This document shows, piece by piece, positions 18,701 through 26,245 of a stretch of DNA of 64,000 nt. The position numbers and the translations under genes are program-made. Each line of letters begins with the position of its first letter. Positions within the stretch are counted from its first letter, which is position 1. The DNA lies in the NCBI GenBank assembly GCA_016841265.1, contig JAENZL010000015.1:1-64000 (forward strand), read 5' to 3'. The DNA is from Methanobacteriota archaeon. GTDB taxonomy: Archaea; Halobacteriota; Methanosarcinia; Methanosarcinales; Methanosarcinaceae. Below the pieces are notes generated by a model. The model saw only the letters and a program-made list of their open reading frames with translations, did not search any database and was not told the DNA's origin.

Positions 18701-20166
18701 AGTACCCGGATGAAGCGGTTTATGCGTTCAACGGGAGGGCTGCAAACTATACCCTCACTTTCGAGGCTTCGGGCCTGGAAGAAGGGGAACTCGGGCTCTA
18801 CATAAACCGTTACCTTTCCGGAAGCGGTGCCGGTGCAAACGGTGGAAAAAACGAAAATGAAAACGAGAATTCAAATGAAACCGGGAACTCAGTGCCGATG
18901 CTTTCCCTCCACGAAAACGGAGGGCTCCTGGGAATCCTGAACGGCTCGGAAGGGGCCTGGAAGACTTACAGCTACACGATACCTGCAAACCGGATAGTCC
19001 CCGAAGCCGAAAACTTCCTTTCTTTCATACACCAGAACAATCCGGGAACAGCATTGGGAAGCAATTCCTGGCATGTAAGGAATGTCGCCCTTGTCCCCGA
19101 AATGCCGCTTTCATACCCCCGTATCCGTGTCTTTACTCCCGACAGGGCTCTTTCCCCGGAAGACGAGATGATGGTCTGGGTTGAGATCAGCGGCATAGGA
19201 GAAGCAGGAAGCAGCAGTGCTGGCAGCAACGGCGGAAACGATGTTGACGATTACGAAGCTTCCGTCTATGTGGTCGGGCCTGACGGGACCGTACTCTCCT
19301 TCCCCGACGGGGAAACAACGCTTGAGCCCCTTGCCCAATCATACCTGGAAGAAAACCATTACGGAAGGATTCCCGGAGCAATGGCGTTCGATGAAAGCTT
19401 CCTGCCCGGAACCTATACACTTGTGGGAATGCTGAATTCCCTGGAAAGCGGAAAACCGGTGTCCATTTCATCGGAACTCATCTATTATAGCGACCAGCCT
19501 TCTGTGAAGCTTTTCCTTAACAGGAACTCCTTCTCCCCGGGCATGCCTCTTACGATCGAAGCAGCCATCACGGAAGGACAGTTCCCTGAAAGCGTTTCGG
19601 TCCTCACCAGGCTTGAACGCCCCGAAGGAGCCAACCTCTTCCTTCCGGAAAAGACCGGGGCTTTTTCAATGCTCCACTACGCACCTCTGGAGGACGGGTA
19701 TATGACCCTGTACAATGAGCCTGTTGACGGAAACTGGGAAAACGGGACATACGCCGTGAAGTGTTCCCTCTTTAACGAAAGTGGGTACGAGCTTGCAAGC
19801 GATGTGCTCTCTTTCGAAGTCAGCACTGCGGAAAGTGAGCTTTCTGTCCGCTTTGACATGCCGGGAGCCACGCTTTTCCCGGTGGTGAAGAGCAATATCC
19901 GGCTAATTGATGCCGCTTCTTTCGGAGTCATTGCGGAAAAATCCACAACAGGCCCCCAGCCTTCGGTGAACCTGCAGGCGCCTCCCGGGACTTACTGGAT
20001 AGCCGGGGAGGTATATACCGAAAACGGGGATGCTTACCGGATCCCTGTCAGTGAAAGCAACCGCGTGGAGCTCAGGTCCGGAGGAGAGCTCACAAAGAGC
20101 GTATCGGTATCAAGGATTTCTTTTATTGACTTTGTAAATATGCTCAACGGAGAGGTGGAAGCATGA
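12799..20166 (+). CDS. giant secreted NosD-type beta-helix surface protein with PKD, FN3 and Ig-like domains
   Basis: The 2455-residue product begins with a signal peptide (about 1-25, ending SPASA). Three right-handed beta-helix blocks of NosD/CASH repeats follow, each opening with a phrase such as NYPTIQQAIDNA (about 26-580, 675-930, 1035-1650) and ending near a DGDG(I/V/L)G motif that may bind Ca2+. A PKD domain (about 588-675, WDFGDG) lies after the first helix and a fibronectin-III-like domain (about 935-1030) after the second. Two Ig-like modules (about 1655-1830), a Gly-rich and Glu-run linker (about 1834-1870) and a beta-rich C-terminal region complete it. No C-terminal anchor is seen. 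The stop overlaps the next ATG (ATGA). Probably a cell-surface or sheath glycoprotein. Confidence 0.88.
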   Translation: MKASQKPVLIVIMILFLCTVSPASADTISVPANYPTIQQAIDNANVSDTIEVSSGTYNENIVVNKRLTLSGTGTPVIDGQLKFDINTVTLAASGINFTGITVTGGGSSAAGVAITADDVEVRDCYVHYNKGYGIELSSVSGAVIRDNNISNNFGSGSTGIRLYASNGNLVYNNTLKDNNVFGLELEASSSNIIEKNNVQTSGWNGVHIEKTSNLNIFSENTIEGNTEGAGIWLTDSDSNIFSKNSIRNNGPSDGGAEGVYVNNVSNTTFDNNIISGNNGYGIFCSDCDEGEFTNNTISGNLAPYGDAGIYLYSSAGNTIENNTIQDNGHDGIYLEYSHSNTFFGNIIKDNSNRGLFLKNSRYNDLSENNITGNLYNFGITSGETINYFSNTIDENNLVDGKLIVYLIGAENSVVNESSNAATVYCINCDNVSVENLTLTNNSYGIVLYKTVNSAIQENHVSSCEDGIFLIASGGNVVKSNNASYNSEYGINVKSSNGNSIYLNNFIGNGYKDYYSNSATTWRSPVQLLYFFGGNQYTGFLGNHWGSYAESDDNGDGIGDTSFTISGDTNNDDYPLNKTKEFFTFTPNQPPSADFTYSPLSPDTDDTIVFSDSSIDLDGTVSSWAWDFGDGKTSPLQNPTNQYALPGFYLVNLTVTDNNLDAGNTEKSLFVHAAGSMTIYVPDNYSTIQAAINAARDGDTVLVRSGTYPENVLVNKSVAVTGEGLPVVDAAGGTGFTVQSPTCVINGFNISWALDWEEGGIKVESDGNTIRNNVLRGNCYGIYLSAADNNILFNNICNDSVEHGIYLSSSMNNTIYNNTCANNSALGGGEGGHGYGICLRSSAGNVLYFNNLDNGDLKTPGLFYNAFDSNTTTPLNTWYNATLQLGNRYSDYDGIDMDGDGVGYPPYEINHYSGDGSLPNFDLYPLMPLGPRPEYPPIVGGVQAAELTAGSINVSWNIENEIPCDNRILYGTDPSLTGALWSGWDNATTDPGIELSGLLSDTTYYYSCYSYNSANSSLSDNSSVRSFKTLLRPNMIITVDDDNSDIPTPPADYSTLTVALKAALDGDTILVYSGNYTGNHIVDKSLNITGIGRPMLIGEEYEPLDEMGDVVSLKADGCILQGFKITDGYWRNQTIYRLTDSACIRIGSVRYNTGYGADWFYYGADNNIIRDNVIDAGRFGLYVNQGSRENEFSNNRINGTYEGIFCKVSSNNIFADNELTNVEHYGIKVEGAGLNPGSTPPYSSIPNVIQNNTLTDSLDNWGILLNGASDNIIRNNTLRGNNLIEVMGDRNLLENNRVEGPQEFHFAGIHINKGEDNTLLNNTVSFQKFGILLTPQAETITMRNNTMEDNTYNFGFTGDWAFAPTSPPGHSIDTSNTVDGDPIYYFIGEQDRELSYSTLSPAPGYLACINCINITVKDFYLENNCQGLFLYNSTDTLVDGITAHSNGEYGVLAYECDRLTLENSNIDSNGMSSIGKDYAGVYLEESSSCSFLNNIITGNARLGIKLWYTCPDTLIANSEITNNGDPTESGSGTGIYTSGSSVKNLTVHSNIISNTHAELQGTGIRNLAPNSIIYNNYFNNTGSSDVYSSAPGTVWNITPTLGTNIIGGPWTAGNYWEDYEGVDSDGDGLGDTLVPYTAEGEIREAGDYHPLLDTFVPDSIPPALYIISPAKGEEYIPQQVYLKVFSPDTDSAFWWYSLNGAENVSFVPNSTMEALPLGENTLTVYLNDTSGNVNSSVVNFTVAEDHTAPGIQIISPENDFEYNTSRDMPLKVWSPDEDVFNWWCSLDGGNNISFVPNATLTGLANGVHTLVVYADDVVGNTNSSQVTFTVNVNEEENPPAGGGGGSGTGGAVIISPGEESSEEEEEEEEELPGDYLIVLNPEEGRTVSRDVELRYACTVPLARAYYSLDEGAEKEVEPLAPVPVNRLKLGEHIFRITGVDYEGNRYHASAKFEVIPLALGEKPDVGTPEYPDEAVYAFNGRAANYTLTFEASGLEEGELGLYINRYLSGSGAGANGGKNENENENSNETGNSVPMLSLHENGGLLGILNGSEGAWKTYSYTIPANRIVPEAENFLSFIHQNNPGTALGSNSWHVRNVALVPEMPLSYPRIRVFTPDRALSPEDEMMVWVEISGIGEAGSSSAGSNGGNDVDDYEASVYVVGPDGTVLSFPDGETTLEPLAQSYLEENHYGRIPGAMAFDESFLPGTYTLVGMLNSLESGKPVSISSELIYYSDQPSVKLFLNRNSFSPGMPLTIEAAITEGQFPESVSVLTRLERPEGANLFLPEKTGAFSMLHYAPLEDGYMTLYNEPVDGNWENGTYAVKCSLFNESGYELASDVLSFEVSTAESELSVRFDMPGATLFPVVKSNIRLIDAASFGVIAEKSTTGPQPSVNLQAPPGTYWIAGEVYTENGDAYRIPVSESNRVELRSGGELTKSVSVSRISFIDFVNMLNGEVEA

Positions 20167-22367
20167 AACAGTTTCCAGAAGGGAAACACCTTAAAAGGGC
20201 TCTTCCCCCAAAATCTCGATCTATCAGGTCTCTACATTCCAGTATCAGGTCTCTACGTTCCAGATCGCTACTGATCAGCTCCCTTCTCATCGGGTGCCTG
20301 GTCCTGTCACTCGCCGTACTGCCCGGAACTGCAGGGGCTGCCTGTTCACAACCGAAAGTGCTTGTATTGCCCACTTCCCTGCATGCGGAAACACTTTCCT
20401 CAGACCAGGCAGCTGCCCTGAACGATGCTTTTTCCATCCGGCTCAGAAATGCAAACCCTGAGATCCAGATAATGTCGAACCAGGACATAGGGAACCTGCT
20501 AGAATTTGAAAGACAGCGCCTGCTTTTGGGAGAAGCCGGCGGGACAGGAGCCGAATACAGGGAACTTATCGGGGAAAAAGTGAATGCAGAATACATATCC
20601 ACGCTGCAGGTAAGTGCCGTGAGTTCGCGTTATATTGTTACGGCGTCCCTTATCGACGTTGACCTCGGGATCCTGGTAAAGAAAACATATGTGGAAGTTT
20701 CGGCAGTTGATGAACTCCCGGACGCCGTGGGTACGGTTATCGGGCAGCTCGGAGACCTTGTCACCCTTATCAGCAGCCATGAAGAGAAGTATCCTGTGCC
20801 CCCACGCGACCCATCCCTGACGGTGAGCGTGAACCCGGAAAGCATCTCCACCGAGGAGGGGAAGGACAGGTGCAACATCACGGTTGAAGTCAGGAACTGC
20901 CGTGGGGAAGCCGTGGAAGGGGCAAAGGTCTATTTCAGGGAATACACGGCTCGCGGGCATGTGCAGGGTGAAAAAGAAGCTGAAAATTACGGACTCCACG
21001 ACTACCAGGCTTCGGTTACGGATTCCGAAGGTATTGCCCGGGCGGTGTACAGGCTGGACGTCTCAAAAGGAAAGAAAGCCGGAAAAGACAGGGTGCAGAT
21101 CCTGACTGAGGCCAGGGGACAGAAGAAAGTCAGTTCCGAAGCAGAGATCGATATCGCCGGGATTTATCTTGAGGGAACTGCCGACCTGACAGAAATGGCT
21201 CCCGGGCAGGCGACCGAAATCACGCTTTCCCTTTTCGAGCTGGATTCGCAGGCTAAGCGCACGCCCCTTGAGGGAAAATCCCTTTACCTGGAAAAGTTCC
21301 GCATGTCAGATGACGTCAGGGTCATCCCGATGGGTGAAAAAGATTCGGACGGAAACCCGCTTACGGACTCCCAGGGAAAAGTTTACCTGAAATTCATAGC
21401 AGGCAAGAACGAGAGGCTTGAGAGGCTCAGGGTCCTTTTCCAGGACGTGGGCACAGGGTATGAGGACGCGATTGATGCCTGGGTGGAGATCAACGTGAAA
21501 AAGGACGAATATGCCGCAACCGTCAGATGGAAAGAAAGTGGGGGATGGACCCATACGATGACCGGAAACCCCTCCGAAGAACTTGCCCAGGACTACACTT
21601 TTACCTTCAATTCAAGGACAGGCTGGGACAGGTATTCCGGAAAGGAAACTACGGATGCCTCCTTTGCCTACGAAGACCAGCAGGTAACGGTGGAAAAAGG
21701 GATAACGACCTGGTACGCCCGCGGTCCTAACGGAAACTACGATGTCTGCATAGGCTCGGGTCCCTATACCGAGACCTGGGTTGTCGAATCGGACTTCCTG
21801 GGCAAGACCCGCAAACAACCGACGGTCAATGCGGTTGTGGACGAGCAGCTCGGTACCCTTCGGGTCCCCTTAAACCCGTTCCAGGTTGCAATCCCCATGT
21901 CAGGAGATGTCTCGATGGCAATAGACTTGAAAGGAGCGGCTTACCGCAACGGGGTCCTTGTAAAGGAGATTGCCGGGAACTCAGAATACGGGTACGCCTC
22001 CGAAGGAGCATTCAAACCCCTTGGAAACGGTCCCGTAAGTGACATACCCCTGGCATATTTCCCTTCAAACCCGCAGCCGGTTTCCAATGACCCCGATGAA
22101 TGGAGGGAATGGATGGGGCAAAGAGAACTGAGAATCAGGAAATCCGCTTTTGACAGCCGCTTCTCCTACTTCAGGGACCCCTACCTTGCCGACAAATGCC
22201 TGCTCGAAAAGACCGGCAAGACCAGTTACGTCAGCAGCTGGCATTACGAGGACGATGTGCATTACGAAGGGTCCCCGGTTTTCTTCGGGATCCTGCTTTA
22301 CTGGGAGGAAATGGTAATCGACGGGGAATTCTCCCGCGACGTTTCAATCAGGGTGGTGAAAACATGA
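20163..22367 (+). CDS. secreted multidomain protein, CsgG-like N-domain plus Ig-like domains
   Basis: The 734-residue product overlaps the upstream giant gene by four bases and the downstream NosD gene by four bases, so the three are translationally coupled. After an unusually long Arg/Ser-rich leader (about 1-37) comes a hydrophobic signal segment (about 38-58). Residues 63-205 (KVLVLPTSLHAETLSSDQAA, VNAEYISTLQVS, SRYIVTASLIDVD) resemble the Rossmann-like domain of CsgG/TolB-N type envelope proteins; I consider this tentative. Beta-rich Big-1-like Ig domains follow, with typical NCRGEAVEGAKVYFRE and DSEGIARAVYRL segments. There is no C-terminal membrane anchor. It probably acts with its two neighbours at the cell surface. 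Confidence 0.7.
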   Translation: MKQFPEGKHLKRALPPKSRSIRSLHSSIRSLRSRSLLISSLLIGCLVLSLAVLPGTAGAACSQPKVLVLPTSLHAETLSSDQAAALNDAFSIRLRNANPEIQIMSNQDIGNLLEFERQRLLLGEAGGTGAEYRELIGEKVNAEYISTLQVSAVSSRYIVTASLIDVDLGILVKKTYVEVSAVDELPDAVGTVIGQLGDLVTLISSHEEKYPVPPRDPSLTVSVNPESISTEEGKDRCNITVEVRNCRGEAVEGAKVYFREYTARGHVQGEKEAENYGLHDYQASVTDSEGIARAVYRLDVSKGKKAGKDRVQILTEARGQKKVSSEAEIDIAGIYLEGTADLTEMAPGQATEITLSLFELDSQAKRTPLEGKSLYLEKFRMSDDVRVIPMGEKDSDGNPLTDSQGKVYLKFIAGKNERLERLRVLFQDVGTGYEDAIDAWVEINVKKDEYAATVRWKESGGWTHTMTGNPSEELAQDYTFTFNSRTGWDRYSGKETTDASFAYEDQQVTVEKGITTWYARGPNGNYDVCIGSGPYTETWVVESDFLGKTRKQPTVNAVVDEQLGTLRVPLNPFQVAIPMSGDVSMAIDLKGAAYRNGVLVKEIAGNSEYGYASEGAFKPLGNGPVSDIPLAYFPSNPQPVSNDPDEWREWMGQRELRIRKSAFDSRFSYFRDPYLADKCLLEKTGKTSYVSSWHYEDDVHYEGSPVFFGILLYWEEMVIDGEFSRDVSIRVVKT

Positions 22368-23719
22368 AAATCCAGGGAAAATACCTCTTAATTCCGCTGC
22401 TGTTATTATGCACATTACCGGCTCTCTCGGCTTTGCTCTGCTTTGCTGCAGTTCCGGCTTCGGCAGCAACCCTCGTGGTAGCAGAATCGGGCGGAGACTA
22501 CCGGAACATCCAGGAAGCCATCGATAACGCCTCTCCCGGAGATACCATCGAGGTAAAACCCGGAACTTACCCGGATACAGTTACCGTTTATTATCCCCTC
22601 ACCCTTGCGGGAAGCCCGGAAAGTGAAGGAAACGGGGAGGACAGCAGAAGCGAGGAAGGGAGCAGAACCGGAGATGAAGGAGTAATCGAAAAGGAATGCA
22701 TAATCGGGGAAAAAGGTACCCCTATTGCCCTTTACGTGAGCTCCGGGGACGTTGTCCTCAGGGACCTTAGCTTCCGGGGCAACTTCAGCGGGGTCTTCCT
22801 GAACAGCTCTGACGGCAGCCTTATTGAGGGCTGCAACTTCAAGGACAGTGAGACCGCCCTCAGGATCCTGGACAGCAGCGAATGTATCGTTCAGGACTGC
22901 GAGTTCCTGGCCGGGCACACGGGAATAGAACTCGAAAACTCAAACTCGACCATGGTCAGGGAAAGCAAGATCAGCGCCCCTGCAGCAGGCATTGTCGCAA
23001 AGGCTTCAAGAAACGTACTCATAACCGGAAACCGGCTTGAAAACTGCGAACTGGGAATTGCAGCCACAGGCCTTCAAAACAGCAGGATAGAGGAAAACAA
23101 CCTGAGCAGCCTCATGGCAGGAATAGTCTTCATAGCCTCCGAGAACTGTGAAGTCGAAAACAATCCCACAGAGGGGGTTACACAGTACCTCCAGTTCTTT
23201 ACTTCACAGGCCTGCCGGGTCGAAACTGAAACCCTTATAGGCGGCCCCGGTCCAGACCCCTACTATTTTGCTGCCGACATCTTCTCCGAGACCCTATACA
23301 GCTGCGGGGAATACTCTGTCACCGGCCATGACTACGCCCTCCTCTATCACCCCTACGCAGCCCCGGAATCCTCAGGTTACCGCCAGTTCGGGGAAGCCTG
23401 CAACATAAGCTTCATCAATGTCTCGGAAACCGCCGCAGGCTTCGCAGTCCTGACAGCGGAAATTTCCGACTCCGAACTCGAAGGATATGACCCTGAGACC
23501 TTTGGCTTCTACAGCGTTGATGAAAAGCCGACCCTTATCTCCCTAACAGATACCGAAAATGGCACTATATACGCAGAAGCAGTCGTAAAAGGCCCGGGTG
23601 CCGGGCATTATGCCCTGATGGCCAGGGAAAGCAGTTCTCAGTGGATCATTTTACTGGCACTGCTTATCGGGATTGTTCTTGTCGGAGCCTTCGCCATGAG
23701 CAGAAAAAAGAAAGAGTGA
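22364..23719 (+). CDS. membrane-anchored NosD-type beta-helix protein
   Basis: The start is the ATG at 22364, overlapping the stop of the upstream gene (ATGA). It gives a clean signal peptide (MKIQGKYLLIPLLLLCTLPA, cleaved near ASA). The 451-residue product has a beta-helix region (about 35-280) opening with GGDYRNIQEAIDNASPGDTI and continuing with right-handed helix turns rich in N and E. A beta-rich domain follows (about 290-415). A C-terminal transmembrane helix (WIILLALLIGIVLVGAFAMS) is followed by RKKKE. This is the only protein of the operon with a C-terminal anchor, so it may tether the complex to the membrane. Confidence 0.85.
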   Translation: MKIQGKYLLIPLLLLCTLPALSALLCFAAVPASAATLVVAESGGDYRNIQEAIDNASPGDTIEVKPGTYPDTVTVYYPLTLAGSPESEGNGEDSRSEEGSRTGDEGVIEKECIIGEKGTPIALYVSSGDVVLRDLSFRGNFSGVFLNSSDGSLIEGCNFKDSETALRILDSSECIVQDCEFLAGHTGIELENSNSTMVRESKISAPAAGIVAKASRNVLITGNRLENCELGIAATGLQNSRIEENNLSSLMAGIVFIASENCEVENNPTEGVTQYLQFFTSQACRVETETLIGGPGPDPYYFAADIFSETLYSCGEYSVTGHDYALLYHPYAAPESSGYRQFGEACNISFINVSETAAGFAVLTAEISDSELEGYDPETFGFYSVDEKPTLISLTDTENGTIYAEAVVKGPGAGHYALMARESSSQWIILLALLIGIVLVGAFAMSRKKKE

Positions 23720-23792
23720 AAGTAGAGGCACATTAAGCGAAAGGATTTTTAAAGTCAAAGAAACTTAAAAATTAAACGGGTCGAAAAATGAG

Positions 23793-23845
23793 AAGGCTTT
23801 AAGCTGGTGTGAAAACGGCTTTTAAAGCCTTGATTCTTTTTTGAG
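23793..23845 (+). terminator. hairpin and T-run ending the surface-protein operon
   Basis: AAGGCTTTAA (23793-23802) pairs with TTAAAGCCTT (23822-23831), extended by a GC pair after a small bulge. It is followed by TTCTTTTTT. It lies about 75 bases after the stop of the anchored NosD gene. Confidence 0.75.
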
Positions 23846-23920
23846 AAAATTCCATACCCGGTAACAGGGTCTTTTTTGAAACAGACCGGAAGAAAATAAG
23901 GCAGCCTAAAAGCAGGAGGG

Positions 23921-23992
23921 AACCTGACAGTTTAGAGGCAATCTGAAAGCTGAGACAACCTGACAGTTTAAAGGCAATCTGAAAGATTAGGG
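23921..23992. repeat. two tandem 36-bp repeats
   Basis: AACCTGACAGTTTAGAGGCA begins at 23921 and recurs, nearly identical, at 23957. The rest of the gap between 23720 and 24727 contains only the terminator and the small RNA candidate at 24175. Confidence 0.85.
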
Positions 23993-24142
23993 ACAGCTAA
24001 GCACCATTAGAGAAGTCAAATAATAAGTCCATTCAACAAAATTAAATTCAATCAAATAAGATTATAAGATTAATACAATTTAACCACGATTGAATAACAT
24101 TACATGTTACATATAAATTCAAAAGTATTAAATAGAGGAAGT

Positions 24143-24154
24143 ACTATAAGATAT
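24143..24154 (+). promoter_or_regulatory. TATA box of candidate small RNA D
   Basis: ACTATAAGATATA is a good archaeal TATA element. It is centred about 27 bases before the first base of the long stem at 24175, the normal distance to a transcription start. Confidence 0.5.
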
Positions 24155-24174
24155 AATTGCTGAGATAAAGTTGT

Positions 24175-24282
24175 GTTCTCATCCAGAATACAGATAGAGA
24201 GTGTCTCCGAACCTCTTCTATACCACATAACCCCCCCACCCATTAGGTTCTGTTCGGAGCTATCAGATGTCTGGATGAGGAC
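24175..24282 (+). ncRNA. candidate small RNA D: long stem with C-run loop
   Basis: GTTCTCATCCAGA (24175-24187) pairs with TCTGGATGAGGAC (24270-24282; one G-U pair). The stem continues with GATAG/CTATC (24193-24197/24260-24264) and CTCCGAAC/GTTCGGAG (24205-24212/24252-24259). The terminal loop of about 39 nt contains AACCCCCCCACCC. A TATA box lies 27 bases upstream and a T-rich tract (24294-24321) downstream. No open reading frame of note is present. The architecture (TATA, closing stem, C-rich loop) matches the three RNAs at 55.4-56.7 kb although the stem sequence differs. The C-run could pair with G-rich ribosome binding sites. Confidence 0.6.
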
Positions 24283-24727
24283 GCAAATATCACTTATTTT
24301 TTCATATTTTTTCATATTTTTGGCAATATTAGGATTTTTAACAGAATATTTTTTTTGATTAATCAATATCATTAAGCTCCAACCAGTATAATTTAAATTT
24401 TTGTATACGACCTCTCTAATTTTCAAGAAAAATACATGATGAAAATAAGGGTAAATGAACGGTTAGGGGAAAACAGAATTAAAGAAAAAAAACAGGCCCA
24501 TAAGAGAGTAAAAGTTACTGAATACCAGGATATTTTCAAAAATCTGGCAGACGGGCATCACGTTCGTTGGGGGATAAACATCACTTTCATTAAACTAATA
24601 GTAATTTGATTGTACCAAATATCTGCCCTGAGTCAGCCCATTTACCTGCCTGCAATTATCATCCGGAAGGAAGAAGTCGATATAATACGGTAGGAATTAA
24701 GTATATCACTGAAAGGGGAAAGTTCCC

Positions 24728-24880
24728 ATGGAATACTACCTAGTTGAAACCGAAAGCCTTGACAGAGAAGCCTCCCCGGGGTGGGATTGGAAAAAGGGGA
24801 GCTCCGGATTAGAGGATAATAAATTAGATTGGGTCCCGTCAGTGGAAGAAATCACAAATCCAAAAAAACTTATACCCTAA
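24728..24880 (+). CDS. small 50-residue hypothetical protein
   Basis: A short frame opens with ATG at 24728 after AAAGGGGAAAG, a plausible ribosome binding site. It encodes an acidic peptide with three Trp residues (SPGWDWKKGSS, LDWVPSVEE). It ends 16 bases before the polyprenol-kinase-like gene, so the two probably form an operon. No family recognised; composition and spacing support it being real. Confidence 0.45.
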   Translation: MEYYLVETESLDREASPGWDWKKGSSGLEDNKLDWVPSVEEITNPKKLIP

Positions 24881-24896
24881 AGATATACAGAGTGTT

Positions 24897-25595
24897 ATGG
24901 AAGCCTTCCTCCAAATCCCATTGGAATCCATAATAGCAGACCTACCCTTATTTGCATTCCTTGGGGTCTGGAATTTATTTGTAATCTTTGTCCTGGCAAA
25001 AAAGACGTATGAATTTGCTCTGAAGAAGGGAAGATCGCACAATTCGTCAATATACTTTGCCAGAAAAGTAATCCATTTTTTAGCGGGAGGACTAACCGCA
25101 ATGCTGTTGCCCTTTTTTGTCCGGGAGCCTATCGTACCGGCAGCCCTTGCACTCGGACTTGCTTTTGCGACATACATCCCGCACAAGACCGGCAAACTGA
25201 TGTACTGGTTTCAGGACCGGGATAATATCTACGAGGTCGATTTCACACTCATCTGGGGAATAATAATACTTTTGACCTGGTACATCGACAAAACATTCTG
25301 GATCGGGGTGATCCCCGTGCTTTTCATGGCATACGGAGACGGGATAACCGGAATAATAAGGAACCTCAAGTACAACAGACGGACAAAAGCCTGGGAAGGC
25401 ACTGCAGGTATGCTGGTCCTTTGCATAATCATCGGCGCCAAAATGGGCCCTGCCGGAATTCTTGCGGGAATAGTGTGCTCATTCGTTGAACGAATAGAGA
25501 ATGTTGATGATAACCTCACTGTTCCGACAGTCAGTTTATCCATCTTAATGATAGCTCATTTCTACTTCCCTTCCTTTACCGTTCCGTTCTATTGA
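24897..25595 (+). CDS. membrane CTP-dependent polyprenol/phytol kinase-like protein
   Basis: The 232-residue protein has about six to seven membrane segments. It carries the conserved features of the dolichol kinase (SEC59)/phytol kinase (VTE5) and CDP-diglyceride-synthase-like superfamily: FARKVIHFLAGG near residue 55, YGDGITGIIR near 150 (nucleotide-binding signature), then KAWEGTAGML and a C-terminal FVERIENVDDNL. Such enzymes phosphorylate isoprenoid alcohols with CTP at the cell membrane. The archaeal role is probably salvage or synthesis of polyprenyl or geranylgeranyl phosphates for lipid or glycosylation carriers. It follows a 50-residue ORF at 16 bases. Confidence 0.8.
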   Translation: MEAFLQIPLESIIADLPLFAFLGVWNLFVIFVLAKKTYEFALKKGRSHNSSIYFARKVIHFLAGGLTAMLLPFFVREPIVPAALALGLAFATYIPHKTGKLMYWFQDRDNIYEVDFTLIWGIIILLTWYIDKTFWIGVIPVLFMAYGDGITGIIRNLKYNRRTKAWEGTAGMLVLCIIIGAKMGPAGILAGIVCSFVERIENVDDNLTVPTVSLSILMIAHFYFPSFTVPFY

Positions 25596-25697
25596 AATAC
25601 TGCTAAATTCCAGCGAGATAAAATCCAGACCTGGATTTATAGAAAAAGTAATTTAAGGACGAGTAGCAGAACAATCAGTTTTTTCAAGAAAAGAAAA

Positions 25698-25736
25698 GCC
25701 GGTTTGAAACCAATTGGTTAACGTTTCTTTACCGGC
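25698..25736. terminator. hairpin between convergent genes
   Basis: GCCGGT (25698-25703) pairs with ACCGGC (25731-25736), with inner AAAC/GTTT pairing. It lies between the convergent kinase-like and small membrane protein genes and may end either transcript. Confidence 0.4.
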
Positions 25737-25795
25737 ATCGGAAACTAAAAAATGAAAAAGGATCGCGGGAAATCAATCACATAATACGGGTTTGC

Positions 25796-25978
25796 TCATT
25801 TCTTCCTCCCGAATAGGTAATAGACCGCTGCTCCTAATATACCGAATATCAGGGCAACTACTATCCACACTATTTTCATTATGTCGCTCAAGCTTCGGTT
25901 TTTCATCAACACGTCGTAAACTACCCATACCACCGATAACAGCGTAAGTAATCCCCAGATATTGGCTGCAAGACTCAA
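25796..25978 (-). CDS. small two-helix membrane protein (PLDc_N-like)
   Basis: The 60-residue protein starts at TTG (25978), with GGAGGT placed correctly upstream. It has two transmembrane helices (about 5-25 and 34-56) separated by a polar turn (LMKNRSLSDIMKIVWI) and ends YYLFGRKK. The pattern is that of PLDc_N (phospholipase D-nuclease N-terminal) single-domain membrane proteins, common in archaea with unknown function. It is monocistronic and faces the IS66-type element. Confidence 0.7.
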   Translation of the reverse strand: MSLAANIWGLLTLLSVVWVVYDVLMKNRSLSDIMKIVWIVVALIFGILGAAVYYLFGRKK

Positions 25979-26185
25979 TAAGATACCTCCATATAGTAAA
26001 TAACATATAATAAAGAAGTATATATATTTTCTCCAAAAATTTAGTGAGCCTGTAATAACCAGAAACAGGAAAACAAAAAATAAGTCATTGAAAGGATTCT
26101 ACTTCCATTAACCCCACTCCATTTGGCACATTTGCCTGGGAAACTTAATAAATAGGTAACTACTCAGCCATACCTTTGAGTAAAA

Positions 26186-26216
26186 GCAATTTTTCCTTGT
26201 TTCGAGGAAAAATTGC
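26186..26216 (+). promoter_or_regulatory. perfect 12-bp hairpin in the transposase leader
   Basis: GCAATTTTTCCT and AGGAAAAATTGC enclose a 7-nt loop. The hairpin lies inside the left end, 30 bases before the transposase ATG. It could block read-through transcription from outside or restrict translation. Confidence 0.6.
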
Positions 26217-26245
26217 ATATAAAATAACTTTGTTTTTTCAATATC

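Noticed and set aside
24436-24609. A 57-codon frame beginning ATGATGAAAATA
   Set aside because: No ribosome binding site, a basic low-complexity product and no recognisable partner. It may be real, but the support is too thin to list.
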